Source of the DNA: Rhizobium grahamii
Lineage (GTDB): Bacteria; Pseudomonadota; Alphaproteobacteria; Rhizobiales; Rhizobiaceae
Reading direction: 5' to 3'
NCBI RefSeq assembly: GCF_009498215.1
Contig: NZ_CP043499.1
Location: 620,001 to 684,000, forward strand
Length of the DNA: 64,000 bases
In this document: positions 51,333 to 60,763 of the stretch, piece by piece
Layout: each line of letters begins with the position of its first letter
How positions within the stretch are numbered: position 1 is the stretch's first letter
Position numbers and translations under genes: made by a program
The notes under the pieces: generated by a model
What the model was told of the DNA's origin: nothing
What the model saw: the letters and a program-made list of their open reading frames with translations, nothing else
Database searches by the model: none

Positions 51333-53263
51333 ATGTCTAATGCCCAGAAAGCACAGCCGCGGTTGCCGATCGACCGCTACGTTCCGGCCGACCACGCCCG
51401 CGTCACCTTCGACGGCGGTTTCTGGAAAAGCTGGACGGACACCGTCCGCGACGTCACCATTCCGACCCAGCACATGCGGCTGGACGAGGAAGGCTTCCTG
51501 GAGGTTCTCGATTTCGACAAGCCTGCCGGCCCGCTCGCCCGCCCGATCCAGCCGAGCGGCCTATCGATGCAGCACTTCTTCGATTCCGATTTCGGCAAGT
51601 GGATCGAGGCCGCCAGCTACACGTTGAAGAACAATCCCAACCCTGATGTCGAGGCAAAGATCGATGCGATCGTCGAGAAACTCGAACACGGTCAGATGGC
51701 TGATGGTTATCTGAACAGCTGGTTCATCCGCCGTGAGCCGGAGAACCGTTGGACCAACCTGCGTGACCTTCACGAGATGTATTCGATGGGCCATCTGCTG
51801 GAAGGAGCCGTGGCCTATTTCGAAGCGACAGGAAAGCGCCGCTTCCTCGACGTGATGATCCGTGCTGTCGATCATATAATCGATACCTTCGGCCGCGAGC
51901 CGGGCAAGCTTCGCGGCTACGACGCGCACGAAGAAATCGAGCTCGCGCTCGTCAAGCTCTACCGCGTGACTAGGGATCCACGCCACCTGAAGCTGGCGAC
52001 CTACTTTGTCGACGAGCGCGGCCAGATGCCTTCCTATTACGACGAAGAAGCGCGCAAGCGTGGCGAGGATCCCGCAAGCTACGTCTTCCAGACCTATGCC
52101 TACAGCCAGGCCCACATGCCGGTGCGGGAACAGACCCAGGTGGTCGGTCATGCCGTGCGCGCCATGTACCTGTTCTCCGCCATGGCGGATCTCGCTTTCG
52201 AGAACGACGATGAAAGCCTGAAGAGCGCCTGTGACCGACTGTTCGACAATCTGGTCGGGCGCCAGCTTTACGTCACCGGCGGCCTTGGCCCATCGGCCTC
52301 CAACGAAGGCTTCACGCGCGAATACGATCTGCCGAACGAGACCGCTTATGCCGAGACCTGTGCGGCGGTTGCGCTCGGCTTCTTCAGCCACCGCATGGCC
52401 CAGATCGAGCTCGACAGCAAATTCACCGACAAGCTCGAGACGGTGCTTTATAACGGCGCCCTTTCCGGAATTTCGCGCGACGGCGAACATTACTTCTACG
52501 AGAACGTCCTCGAGAGCCATGGGCAGAACCGCCGCTGGAAGTGGCACTATTGCCCTTGCTGCCCGACCAATATCGCCCGGTTCATCACGTCGCTCGGCCA
52601 GTATTTCTATTCCATCAAGGCCGAAGAGGTGGCGATCCATCTCTACGGTGAGAACACGGCCGAGCTTTCCGTTGGCAACGCCTTCCTGCGCCTGCGGCAG
52701 AAGAGCCAATATCCGTGGAACGGCGACGTCGCAATCTCGCTTGGCCTCGACCAGGCAAAGCGCTTCACCTTGCGGCTTCGTATTCCGGGCTGGTGCCGCG
52801 ATGCTCGTATCTTTGTCAACGGCGACGCCACCAAGCTCGATGTCACCAAGGGCTACGCGGCGATCGAACGGGAATGGAAGGACGGCGATACGGTCAGACT
52901 GGCTTTCGACATGCCGGTCGACCGCCTCTATGCACATCCTGCGGCGACCGAAGACAATGGCCGCTTTGCGCTTCGGCGCGGGCCGGTGATCTTCTGCGTG
53001 GAGGAAGCCGATCTTGGCACCGAACCGCAACGGCTGAGGCTGCCGGCGCAAGGCGAGATCGCCGTAAGCTTCGACGAGACACTGCTTGGTGGGGCGACCA
53101 TCCTTGAAGGTGATGCACTCGAAGCAGATGCATCCGACTGGCAGGAGACGCTCTATCGCACGCAACCGCCGGCGTTGAAGCCGACGCGCTTCAAGGCGAT
53201 CCCGTACCACCTCTGGCAAACCGAGAGCCGGGCGCGATGGCCGTCTGGCTGCACGAGAAGTAG
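51333..53263 (+). CDS. GH127 beta-L-arabinofuranosidase, frameshifted near the C-terminus
   Basis: A glycoside hydrolase of family 127 (DUF1680). The zinc/nucleophile site of the family is visible as Glu341 and Cys343 (YAETC) and Cys409-Cys410 (YCPCCPTN). It releases L-arabinofuranose from beta-linked arabino-oligosaccharides of plant hydroxyproline-rich glycoproteins. AAGGAG precedes the ATG. The frame breaks after PYHLW (53214-53217): one base is missing, so the literal frame runs to 53417. Restoring it gives NREPGAMAVWLHEK and a stop at 53261-53263 (643 residues), ten bases before the ATPase gene. No signal peptide is seen, so imported sugars are cut in the cytoplasm. Confidence 0.88.
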
Positions 53264-53272
53264 GGGAATACG

Positions 53273-54369
53273 ATGGCTCGCCTTGAACTTCGCAACGTGG
53301 TCAAATCTTACGGCATCTACGAAGCCGTGCGCGGCATCAACCTTACGATCGAGGATAACGAGTTTGTCGTCTTCGTCGGTCCGTCCGGCTGCGGCAAGTC
53401 GACGACGCTGCGCATGATCGCCGGTCTGGAACATATCACCCGTGGCGACATCGTCATCGGCGATCAGGTCGTCAATCGGCTGGGGCCCGGCAAGCGCGAT
53501 ATTGCCATGGTATTCCAGAACTATGCGCTCTATCCGCACATGAGCGTGAGGGAGAACATCTCCTTCTGCCTGGAGCAGCAGAAGCTGCCGAAAGCGCAAA
53601 TCGACGAACGCATCACCCGCGCCGCCGAGACGCTGCATATCACCGAACTCCTGTCGCGGCGCCCCGGTCAGCTTTCAGGCGGGCAGCGTCAGCGTGTCGC
53701 GATGGGGCGTGCCATTGTACGCAACCCGAAGGTCTTCCTGTTCGACGAGCCGCTTTCCAATCTCGACGCCAAGCTGCGCGTCCAGATGCGCACCGAGATC
53801 AAGCGCTTGCATCAATTGCTGCCGACGACGACTGTTTATGTCACCCATGACCAGGTCGAGGCGATGACGATGGCCGATCGTGTCGTTGTCATGAACGGCG
53901 GCATCATCGAACAGGCGGGGCCGCCGCAGGAGCTATACCATCGTCCGGTCAGTCAGTTCGTGGCGGGCTTCATCGGCTCGCCGTCGATGAACTTCCTGAA
54001 TGCAAAACTTGAGAGCGTTGGAGATGGCTTGGTTGTCGTTCTCGACGATGGCAGCCGGCTAGCCGTTCCCGCATCCCGGACCGCCGAATACAGGCCGCAT
54101 GCCGCCAAGCCAGTCGTTTTCGGTATCCGGCCTGAATCGATATCGAGCCTGACGCCGAAACCCGGCTTTGAAACGATCGAGGCGAACATCGATCTCGTGG
54201 AACCGCTCGGGCCAGAAACAATGATCTACTTCAATATCGGGCCGGTCAGCCTCTGTGCCAATGTCGATCCGGAAAGTGAGCCGCGTCCGGGTTCGCGCAT
54301 GCCGCTTTCCTTCAACATGAACCGCATGCATCTTTTCGATCCGGCCGGGGCCGTTCACTCTCGTCCTGA
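53273..54369 (+). CDS. sugar ABC transporter ATP-binding protein (UgpC/MalK-type), frameshifted at the end
   Basis: A CUT1-type ATPase: Walker A GPSGCGKST, signature LSGGQRQRVAMGRAI, Walker B VFLFDEPLSNLDAKLR, switch VTHDQ, and the TOBE domain ending in MNRMHLFDP. After LFDPAG the frame is broken at a four-G run (54347-54350). With one more G the protein ends GGRSLSS at 54367-54369 (365 residues), the usual MalK-type end; the literal frame instead runs on to 54913, antisense to the S33 peptidase gene, with a non-protein-like tail. It completes the LacI-controlled transporter. Confidence 0.9.
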
Positions 54370-54396
54370 TGGCGTCAGGAATGCACAGGTAGAAGC

Positions 54397-54426
54397 GTTC
54401 TGGCCGGCACGGTCGTCGACCAGAAC
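54397..54426. terminator. possible terminator between convergent ATPase and S33 genes
   Basis: A 7-bp perfect stem (GTTCTGG at 54397-54403 with CCAGAAC at 54420-54426) with a 16-base loop lies between the restored ATPase stop and the S33 stop. No T tract follows it on either strand. Confidence 0.3.
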
Positions 54427-54440
54427 TACCATTTGGGCTG

Positions 54441-55739
54441 CTAGCTCAATGGACCGCCACGCTCGCGCACCATCTGGCGGAGGCGGGAGAAGACGGTCGA
54501 GGACTGGCGTACGCCGTCATGCTCGAACTCGTTGGTCACCCAAGCCTGAACGTTGCCCACATCCTTCGCGGTTGCCAGCGACAGTTCGGCATCGACATAC
54601 ATATCGTCGAAGTAGACGGCGGCAGCCACGGGGATTTCGCTCGATGCAAGTCTTGCGGGATCGTAGAGCGGCTCGAACTGGTCGTAGCGGGCAAGTGCAT
54701 CGACCGCATCGCGGAACGGCCGCAGCGAGCGGATTTCCTCGAACATCCATGGGTACATCATTTCGCCGGTCAGGAGCAGCGGTCGGCTTCCCTCGCCAAA
54801 TTCCGAGAATTCGGGCCTTACCCGTTCAGCGGCCCAGCCGGTTGCTCCAGAGCCTTGGCCGTAGATGCTTTCCTGCAGGGCGGCGAACATCGGGTTGCCA
54901 TCGTACGATGTGAGGGACATGACCGATGCCAGGAAAGCGTCGGAGAAGCGTGTTTCCTCGTGGTCGGAGAATGCCTCGTCGATCAGCCAGTGGATATTCT
55001 CATATCCCGGCGCCATGCCGAAATCGATGCCGACGGTTTGCAATCTGCGGATCGTCAACCGGTCGCCATCGGGCAGGCGGACATCCTCCGCCGCGATCTT
55101 GTCCGCGATCCGGCCAATGCGGTCGCGATCGGCAGGGTATCGCTTGTAGTATTCACGGTTCTTGGCAGCAACACGCGGATAGGTCCGTCTGTATACGTCG
55201 TCCGCGCTCGCTGAAAGTCCCGCAAGCCCACCCGTCACATAGCAGGCCGCCAACCCCTCGGGAGCCCGCGACAGATAGGTCAGCGTCAGGAAGCCGCCAT
55301 AGCTCTGGCCGAGCGTCTCCCAACGCGCGCCGCCAAAGACGGTCTTCCTGATATGTTCGCAATCGGCAACGATGCTGTCGGCGCGGAAATGACTGAGATA
55401 GCGAGCTCCAGCATTTCCATCGGCAAATGCCGCCATTGTGGCGCTCTCGATACGGGTGCTTCTGCCCGTGCCACGCTGGTCGAGCAGAACAACACGGTAA
55501 TTCTTGAGCGCTTCGCCGAGCCACGACGGACCTCCGCCCACGGGACGCGGCGACTTGCCGCCTGGGCCGCCCTGGAGGAACAGCAGCACGGGCAGCGGTT
55601 CCTTCTTGCGGGTGGGGTCGCAGACCTCGCGCGCAAACACCTTGATCGTTGGGCTGTCCGGCTTCTTCCAGTCGAGCGGCACGTCGACGAGATGGTCACG
55701 GACGTGGACGCCGGGGATCGTGTATTCGCTGACGAGCAT
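54441..55739 (-). CDS. S33 alpha/beta hydrolase, proline iminopeptidase-like
   Basis: A 432-residue cytoplasmic alpha/beta hydrolase of the peptidase S33 group. The oxyanion region reads LQGGPGGKS (GGPGG type), the strand VVLLDQRGTGRST follows, and the nucleophile elbow is GQSYGG (Ser146); FEHDGVRQSS near the end supplies the likely His. Such enzymes release N-terminal proline from peptides. It converges on the GH127/ABC operon and has its own promoter region with a dyad at 55846-55869. A role on Pro/Hyp-rich peptides is suggested by context only. Confidence 0.87.
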   Translation of the reverse strand: MLVSEYTIPGVHVRDHLVDVPLDWKKPDSPTIKVFAREVCDPTRKKEPLPVLLFLQGGPGGKSPRPVGGGPSWLGEALKNYRVVLLDQRGTGRSTRIESATMAAFADGNAGARYLSHFRADSIVADCEHIRKTVFGGARWETLGQSYGGFLTLTYLSRAPEGLAACYVTGGLAGLSASADDVYRRTYPRVAAKNREYYKRYPADRDRIGRIADKIAAEDVRLPDGDRLTIRRLQTVGIDFGMAPGYENIHWLIDEAFSDHEETRFSDAFLASVMSLTSYDGNPMFAALQESIYGQGSGATGWAAERVRPEFSEFGEGSRPLLLTGEMMYPWMFEEIRSLRPFRDAVDALARYDQFEPLYDPARLASSEIPVAAAVYFDDMYVDAELSLATAKDVGNVQAWVTNEFEHDGVRQSSTVFSRLRQMVRERGGPLS

Positions 55740-56125
55740 GATGAAATCCTGGAGATTGTTGTGTCCTTAACTGGGCTACAACTGAGGTCCGCAGGTATCA
55801 AGTCCCGAATGGCGCTGCGTCAGAGAATGTTACGAATCTCAACGTCAATATCGAATATTTACGATATTGTTCAATAATTTAAAGAACGTTTTTAAGGTAA
55901 TTGGTGCACTGCCGTCAGATGGCGCCTATTTCCCGGCTTTACTGACGGAGTGATGAGTCGTAACAATACACAAAATTGCATCGTAATATCAGGTATATAC
56001 GAATTGTTTCGAAAGTGATACAGTAGGTATTAGGTAGGCGCCAGAACGGTTCGTGGAGCGTCTCCAAGCGAAGCTCCGCAGCGTGGTCGACCTCACCGCC
56101 GACAGGTTCTTGCGCGAGTGGCGGA
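55740..56125. other. AT-rich gene-free stretch with a dyad
   Basis: No gene is supported here. The region is clearly AT-richer than its surroundings (about 55830-56030) and contains the dyad CAATATCG (55846-55853) with CGATATTG (55862-55869), about 110 bp upstream of the S33 gene, a likely operator or promoter region. Near the right end a 33-codon frame without a start (56044-56142) reads like a protein C-terminus. Confidence 0.45.
55846..55869. promoter_or_regulatory. inverted repeat upstream of the S33 peptidase gene
   Basis: Perfect 8-bp arms CAATATCG and CGATATTG with an 8-bp AT-rich spacer. It may be a regulator site for the minus-strand peptidase gene; the regulator is unknown. Confidence 0.35.
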
Positions 56126-56425
56126 TCAGCAAACGTCGGTAAGTATGCCGATTATGCCGAGCAGAACACTGGACAAGCTCAGCACGGCACAAATCACCGC
56201 CCAGAAAATCGCCTTCCTGCGGGGTTCCGATGCTCGCTCGCTGTAACTCAGCGTAGCGCCCATCCAGCCGGCTTCCGCCAGAACCGGGTCCGCCGGTTCA
56301 AAGGACGCCACGCCCTCCGACCATCGAGGGCCAGCGCCCTCGCGAAGTGCTTCCCATCCGCAATGGGCAGACAGGCAGCTGGTGAAAAAAGCACATAGAG
56401 CGAGCAATACGGAAACCGTCGGCAT
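56126..56425 (-). CDS. small membrane protein of unknown function
   Basis: A 99-residue protein with hydrophobic segments at both ends (PTVSVLLALCAFFTSCLSAH and AIFWAVICAVLSLSSVLLGIIGIL) and a polar middle. I take the inner ATG at 56425, which follows a GGGG stretch; an ATG at 56437 is four codons upstream. No family is recognised. It stands alone, divergent from the diguanylate cyclase gene. Confidence 0.55.
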   Translation of the reverse strand: MPTVSVLLALCAFFTSCLSAHCGWEALREGAGPRWSEGVASFEPADPVLAEAGWMGATLSYSERASEPRRKAIFWAVICAVLSLSSVLLGIIGILTDVC

Positions 56426-56437
56426 TACATCCCCCAC

Positions 56438-56775
56438 TGCCTGATGAACAACACACTTAAGGCCCGTCGCGGACGTCTACGCGGCGGGCCGGCCAGGTTG
56501 GTTGTGATGTTGACGCCACGGCGCCACCCCGGCATGCGCGTATGATAACATGCCGCTGACACGTGATCTCATCCTTAATTTGGTTGATACTAATATACCC
56601 CATGCCCATGAGCGGACGTGCGCCCTTCTTTCGCTCATCAGGCAGAGGCCAAACACTGTCCACAGGCAGTTGCCGCGCGTGGAATGATTCTGCTGCGTGT
56701 CGGCGTGCAGTAAACCTCGCGTCAATGAAATCGTGCAACGCTCGCGATGATGAGATGTCGGGATGGAGGAACATG
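56438..56775. other. divergent intergenic region
   Basis: This 338-bp stretch separates the small membrane protein and the diguanylate cyclase. Open frames across it on both strands lack ribosome sites and family features. TTGATACTAATATA at 56582-56595 is a promoter-like AT-rich spot. Confidence 0.35.
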
Positions 56776-57738
56776 ATGGTGCTGTCGTCCCTGATAGAAA
56801 AATTTGCGCGCCGCAGGGCTCCTTCTGGCCTCGGAACGATGGACCGTTCCGGAGACGTCAAACATCTGCAAAAGGTGTTCGATCACTGCTCACGGGCGGC
56901 ACGGATCGGCGTCTGGGAGTGCACGCTCGCCGACGAGAAGCTCTACTGGACCGACATGGTCTACGAAATTTTCGACCTGCCGCCGAACACGCCACTGGTG
57001 CGCGACGAGATCGTGGCGCTCTATTCGCCTGAAACGATGAGTGAGCTTCATCGGCTTCGGTCCGCCGCGATCGAGCAGCGCGGCGGCTTCTCGCTCGATG
57101 CCGAGATCGTGACGCATAAAGGCAACCGCCGCTGGGTGAGGATCACCGCCTCCGTCGAATGTGAAAACGGTGCGCCGGTGCGCATCTTCGGCCTCAAGCA
57201 AGACGTCACGGCTGAGATGATCATGATGCGCGAAATCCGCCGCAGAGCCGAATTCGACCATCTGACCGGACTGCACAACAGGTTCAAGTTCCATGAACGG
57301 CTTGACCAGTTGTGCGACGTGGGATCCGACACCGCCCTTCTGCTGGTGGATCTGGATGGCTTCAAGAACGTCAACGACACGCTCGGCCACAAGCAGGGTG
57401 ATCTTTGCCTGATCGATGCAGCGGCTCGCCTCAGCAGTGCCGCGGAAGGCGCCGATCTCGTGGCCAGAATCGGGGGCGACGAGTTCGCAGTGATCTATAG
57501 CGGTAGTGCGGCGAAACACATCGAGCAGATCGCTGGCCGGATCGTCGGCGCTCTCAACTGGCAATTGGGCGAGGGGGCATCCATTGGCGCGTCGATCGGC
57601 GTCGCCCATAGGTTGCCGGGGATCAGTTCCGGCGTCCTCTACGAGGAAGCGGACAAGGCCATGTACGAGGCGAAGACGCAAGGGCGCAATCGTTTCGTCC
57701 TGTTCCGCCCACAATCGAACTCCCTGAGTGCCGCGTAA
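56776..57738 (+). CDS. PAS-GGDEF diguanylate cyclase
   Basis: A 320-residue soluble protein: a PAS_3-type sensor domain (about 40-150; IGVWECTLADEKLYWTDMVYEIFDLP, then WVRITASVE and the PAC-type IFGLKQDVT) followed by a GGDEF domain with intact active site GGDEF (233-237). It should make cyclic di-GMP. The product-inhibition site RxxD is not intact (ExxD at 224-227), so feedback control is probably absent. GGAGGA precedes the ATG at 56776 by five bases; the frame is open upstream to 56563 but lacks PAS-type sequence there. Confidence 0.88.
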   Translation: MVLSSLIEKFARRRAPSGLGTMDRSGDVKHLQKVFDHCSRAARIGVWECTLADEKLYWTDMVYEIFDLPPNTPLVRDEIVALYSPETMSELHRLRSAAIEQRGGFSLDAEIVTHKGNRRWVRITASVECENGAPVRIFGLKQDVTAEMIMMREIRRRAEFDHLTGLHNRFKFHERLDQLCDVGSDTALLLVDLDGFKNVNDTLGHKQGDLCLIDAAARLSSAAEGADLVARIGGDEFAVIYSGSAAKHIEQIAGRIVGALNWQLGEGASIGASIGVAHRLPGISSGVLYEEADKAMYEAKTQGRNRFVLFRPQSNSLSAA

Positions 57739-57801
57739 CGCCGCAAATCTCCATGTGAAGCCGAATGCACAGCTGTGCAATTCTTTTCTGAAATAACTCC
57801 A

Positions 57802-57819
57802 TTGTCATGAGTCTGTTAC
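57802..57819 (+). promoter_or_regulatory. PHO box
   Basis: TTGTCAT-GAGT-CTGTTAC matches the PhoB consensus CTGTCAT-N4-CTGTCAT at 11 of 14 fixed positions, with the exact 11-bp repeat spacing. It lies 49 bp before the binding-protein start, suitable for phosphate-starvation activation of the importer operon. Confidence 0.65.
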
Positions 57820-57867
57820 GCATGGAGGATAGCACGGCCTTCTACATCCGAGCCAATGGAGAAGGCT

Positions 57868-59013
57868 ATGAACAGACGCGATTTCCTCGTCACCACCACT
57901 GCCGCAGCAGGTATGCTGATGCTTCCGCGCCTCGCATCGGCCGCGACAGCGACGATCGATCTCTACAGCGGATCGGACGCGAACATCATCGACTTCTGGA
58001 ACAATACCGTCCGTCCGGCCTTCGAGAAGGTCCATCCGGATCTCGCGGTGAAGATCACCGATGCAGGCGACAATACCGGTTTGCGCGCGATTGCAGACCG
58101 CGCCCTGGCTGCGTTGAAGACGAACACAAATCCGCAGGCTGATATCTTCGAGCATTTCGATCCTCGCCTCCCGCCGGCAGGCGCGGAAGCCGGCCTGTGG
58201 GTCGAATTCTCGGCGCAGAACATTGAAGGATTCGACCACGTCAATCCGCTGGCGGTCGATAGCAAGTACTCGCTTCCCTATCGCGGATCGCAGGTGCTGC
58301 TGGCCTACGACAAGACCAAGCTGGATTCGAAGGATGCGCCCAAGAGCTGGGAACAGCTGACGGCCTGGATCAAGGCCAATCCGGGCCAGTTCATTTACAA
58401 CCGTCCAGACAAGGGCGGTTCGGGTGGCAACTTCGTTCGTCGTGCCATTCACGAAGCCAATGGTCGCGACCCGAAGAAATTCACGATCGACAACTTCACG
58501 GCTGATTATGCCAATCAGGCACTGACGCCGGCCTGGGCGTTGCTGAATGATCTCGCGCCGTCGCTCTACGAAAAGGGCGCCTATACGGCTGGCAATACGC
58601 AGTCGATCCAGCTACTCGCGCAGGGCGTCGTGACGATGACACCAGTATGGTCCGACCAGGTCTTGCAGGCGATCTCGCAGGGCGTTCTTCCTGAGACCAC
58701 GGGTCTTGTCCAGCTTGGCGACCTGGCACTCTGCGGCGGCTTCTCGCGCATGACGGTGTTCTCGAATGGCGCCAACAAGGATGCGGCGATGAAGCTCGCG
58801 GCCTTCCTGCTGACTAAGGAAATGCAGGAAGCAATCATCACGGAAATCGGCGGCTTCCCTGGAATCTCGTGGGATCACATCTCCGACGAGCTGCGCCAGA
58901 AGTATGCCGATGTCATCCCAGCCACGATCCCGACCTTCCCGGGCGGCGATTGGGAAACCACCATCAACGACGGTTGGTACCGCAACGTCGCACCGGGCAT
59001 CAGCCGCACCTGA
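57868..59013 (+). CDS. ABC transporter substrate-binding protein, PHO-box operon, Tat leader
   Basis: A 381-residue extracellular binding protein of the iron/putrescine/phosphosugar (family 1/AfuA-like) type. The leader MNRRDFLVTTTAAAGMLMLP is twin-arginine type, with the mature part starting near ATATIDLYSGSD. GGAG six bases upstream supports the ATG at 57868; an ATG at 57856 is in frame. The operon that follows holds two permeases, an ATPase, a glycerophosphodiesterase and, convergent, an inositol-phosphatase-like gene, so the ligand is probably a phosphorylated organic compound. The stop overlaps the permease start by one base. Confidence 0.87.
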   Translation: MNRRDFLVTTTAAAGMLMLPRLASAATATIDLYSGSDANIIDFWNNTVRPAFEKVHPDLAVKITDAGDNTGLRAIADRALAALKTNTNPQADIFEHFDPRLPPAGAEAGLWVEFSAQNIEGFDHVNPLAVDSKYSLPYRGSQVLLAYDKTKLDSKDAPKSWEQLTAWIKANPGQFIYNRPDKGGSGGNFVRRAIHEANGRDPKKFTIDNFTADYANQALTPAWALLNDLAPSLYEKGAYTAGNTQSIQLLAQGVVTMTPVWSDQVLQAISQGVLPETTGLVQLGDLALCGGFSRMTVFSNGANKDAAMKLAAFLLTKEMQEAIITEIGGFPGISWDHISDELRQKYADVIPATIPTFPGGDWETTINDGWYRNVAPGISRT

Positions 59014-59902
59014 TGCGCAGGGCAATAACACTTCCGCTGCCGGTGCGGCATTCCGCGCCGGCTAGCAACAAAGGTTGGGTAGGGCTTCCGTTGGTTGCCC
59101 TGCCTGTTCTGCTGCTGGCCTGGCTGATCATCTATCCAATCTTCTCGGCGGTGACGAGCACGGTATTTATCGCCCAGCCTGATGGCACCTCGGCGCTATC
59201 CTTCGCCTCCTATCACTTCTTCTTCAGTGACCAGTACAGCCGCACCAATCTCTGGATCACGCTCTGGACCACGTTGATCTGCGGCGTGCTGCTTCTGGCA
59301 ACCGGGCTTCCAATCGCTCTCTACCTACGATTTTCTCGCGGCCCGCTGTCGGCTTATGTGCAGGGACTGGCGATCTTCCCGATGTTCGTGCCGTCGATCA
59401 TCCTGTCCTATGCGCTGATCCGCACAATCGGGCCGAACGGTGCGGTGGACGTGCTGTTGAATGCCGTTGGCCTGCCGAAGCTGCCATCACCCTATTTGAC
59501 GCCGTGGGGGCCGGTCATCGGCTTGGTCTGGGACAACCTGCCTCTGACCGTCCTGATGCTCACGGCCGGACTGGGAAGCATTCCTAAGAGCTCCATCGAA
59601 GCGGCGCGCGATGTCGGTGCCTCGCCGCTGCGCGTCTTCCTGTCTATCATTCTTCCGCGAATGGGAAATTCCCTGCTGGTGACGACGTCCTTCGCGATCC
59701 TTGGCATCTTCTCGTCATTCACCTTGCCCTACCTGCTCGGACCGGCCTCGCCGGAAATGATGGGCCATTCATGCAGCGCACCTTCTCCGACATGAACGAT
59801 CCCACCAATGCCTTGACGCAGGCGGTCATCGCCTTCGGCTTCTGCCTCGTGTTCGGAATCTTCTATGTTCGCTCCATTGCTCGAAACAGGGGAGGCAAAT
59901 GA
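59013..59902 (+). CDS. ABC transporter permease of the PHO-box operon, frameshifted
   Basis: An inner-membrane permease with six hydrophobic segments and the EAA loop EAARDVGASPLRVFLSIILPRMG. The frame breaks at a three-G run (59762-59764) after GPASPEMMG: the literal frame stops at 59795 without the last TM. One more G restores GPFMQRTFSDMND and a final TM (AFGFCLVFGIFYVRSI), ending at 59900-59902 (296 residues), directly coupled to the next permease. So a single missing base, real or erroneous, separates it from a full gene. Confidence 0.85.
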
Positions 59903-60726
59903 TGAAGCCTCTAAACGTGGCCGTTGCCGAGGCGGATTGGATCGGCGTCCTGCTGGCACTGCTGTTGACGCTTTTCATCGCCCTGCCGCTTGTCGTCGTC
60001 GGCACCTGGGCCTTCAGCGAGGTCTGGCGCTACCCCGCAGTGATCCCGCAGCAGTTCGGACTCCGCTACTGGTCGCTGACGCTGTCGCGGAAAGATGTCT
60101 GGGACGCGCTTTTCCTCAGTCTGCGCCTCGCGACCACAGTGACTGTTCTTTCGGCGATCATTTGTCTTCCGGCCGCCTACGCCTTCGCGCGCATGAAGTT
60201 TCCGGGCAGGAACGTCCTCTTTCTGTCGTTCCTTGCGTCCCACGCTTTCCCGAAGTTCGGTCTGCTCGTCGCTATCGCCGGCATCTTTCTGCAGATAGGG
60301 CTCATCAGCACGTTTTGGGGCGTGGTCCTCATTCAGTTGGTCGGTACGCTGATGCTGATGATCTGGATACCGGTCGCGGCGTTCCAGAACGTCGATCGGC
60401 GGATGGAAGAGGCGGCGCGCGACGCGGGCGCGTCCCCGTTGCGTGTCTTCTGGTCGATCACATTGCCGCAGGCGGCGCCGACGATCGTTGCCGCCGTGTT
60501 GCTGACATTTGTCGGCACCTTCTATGAAACGGAAGGGGCCTGGCTGATCGGAGCGCCTGAGATCCGCACTATGCCGGTTCTGATGGTCACGTTCATCAAC
60601 AATCAGATCGTCGTTCAATACGGTGCAGTGCTCTCCGTCATGCTGTGGGTGCCGTCTTTCGTCGCACTCATGTTCGCTCGCAGAGTGGTCGGAACCGGAA
60701 CCTTCGCGAAGGGGCTGGGAGCATGA
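59899..60726 (+). CDS. ABC transporter permease of the PHO-box operon
   Basis: A 275-residue permease with six hydrophobic segments and the EAA loop EEAARDAGASPLRVFWSITLPQAAP. It overlaps the restored end of the first permease (ATG at 59899 within AAATGATG; ATG at 59902 also possible) behind GGGGAGG. It forms the channel with that permease. Confidence 0.92.
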   Translation: MMKPLNVAVAEADWIGVLLALLLTLFIALPLVVVGTWAFSEVWRYPAVIPQQFGLRYWSLTLSRKDVWDALFLSLRLATTVTVLSAIICLPAAYAFARMKFPGRNVLFLSFLASHAFPKFGLLVAIAGIFLQIGLISTFWGVVLIQLVGTLMLMIWIPVAAFQNVDRRMEEAARDAGASPLRVFWSITLPQAAPTIVAAVLLTFVGTFYETEGAWLIGAPEIRTMPVLMVTFINNQIVVQYGAVLSVMLWVPSFVALMFARRVVGTGTFAKGLGA

Positions 60727-60763
60727 TGTTCATTACGGCGAATGACGCCAGGAAGGGCTCCAC

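Noticed and set aside
51561..53219. 552-codon minus-strand frame opposite the GH127 gene
   Set aside because: Shadow caused by high third-position GC; the GH127 catalytic motifs are on the plus strand.
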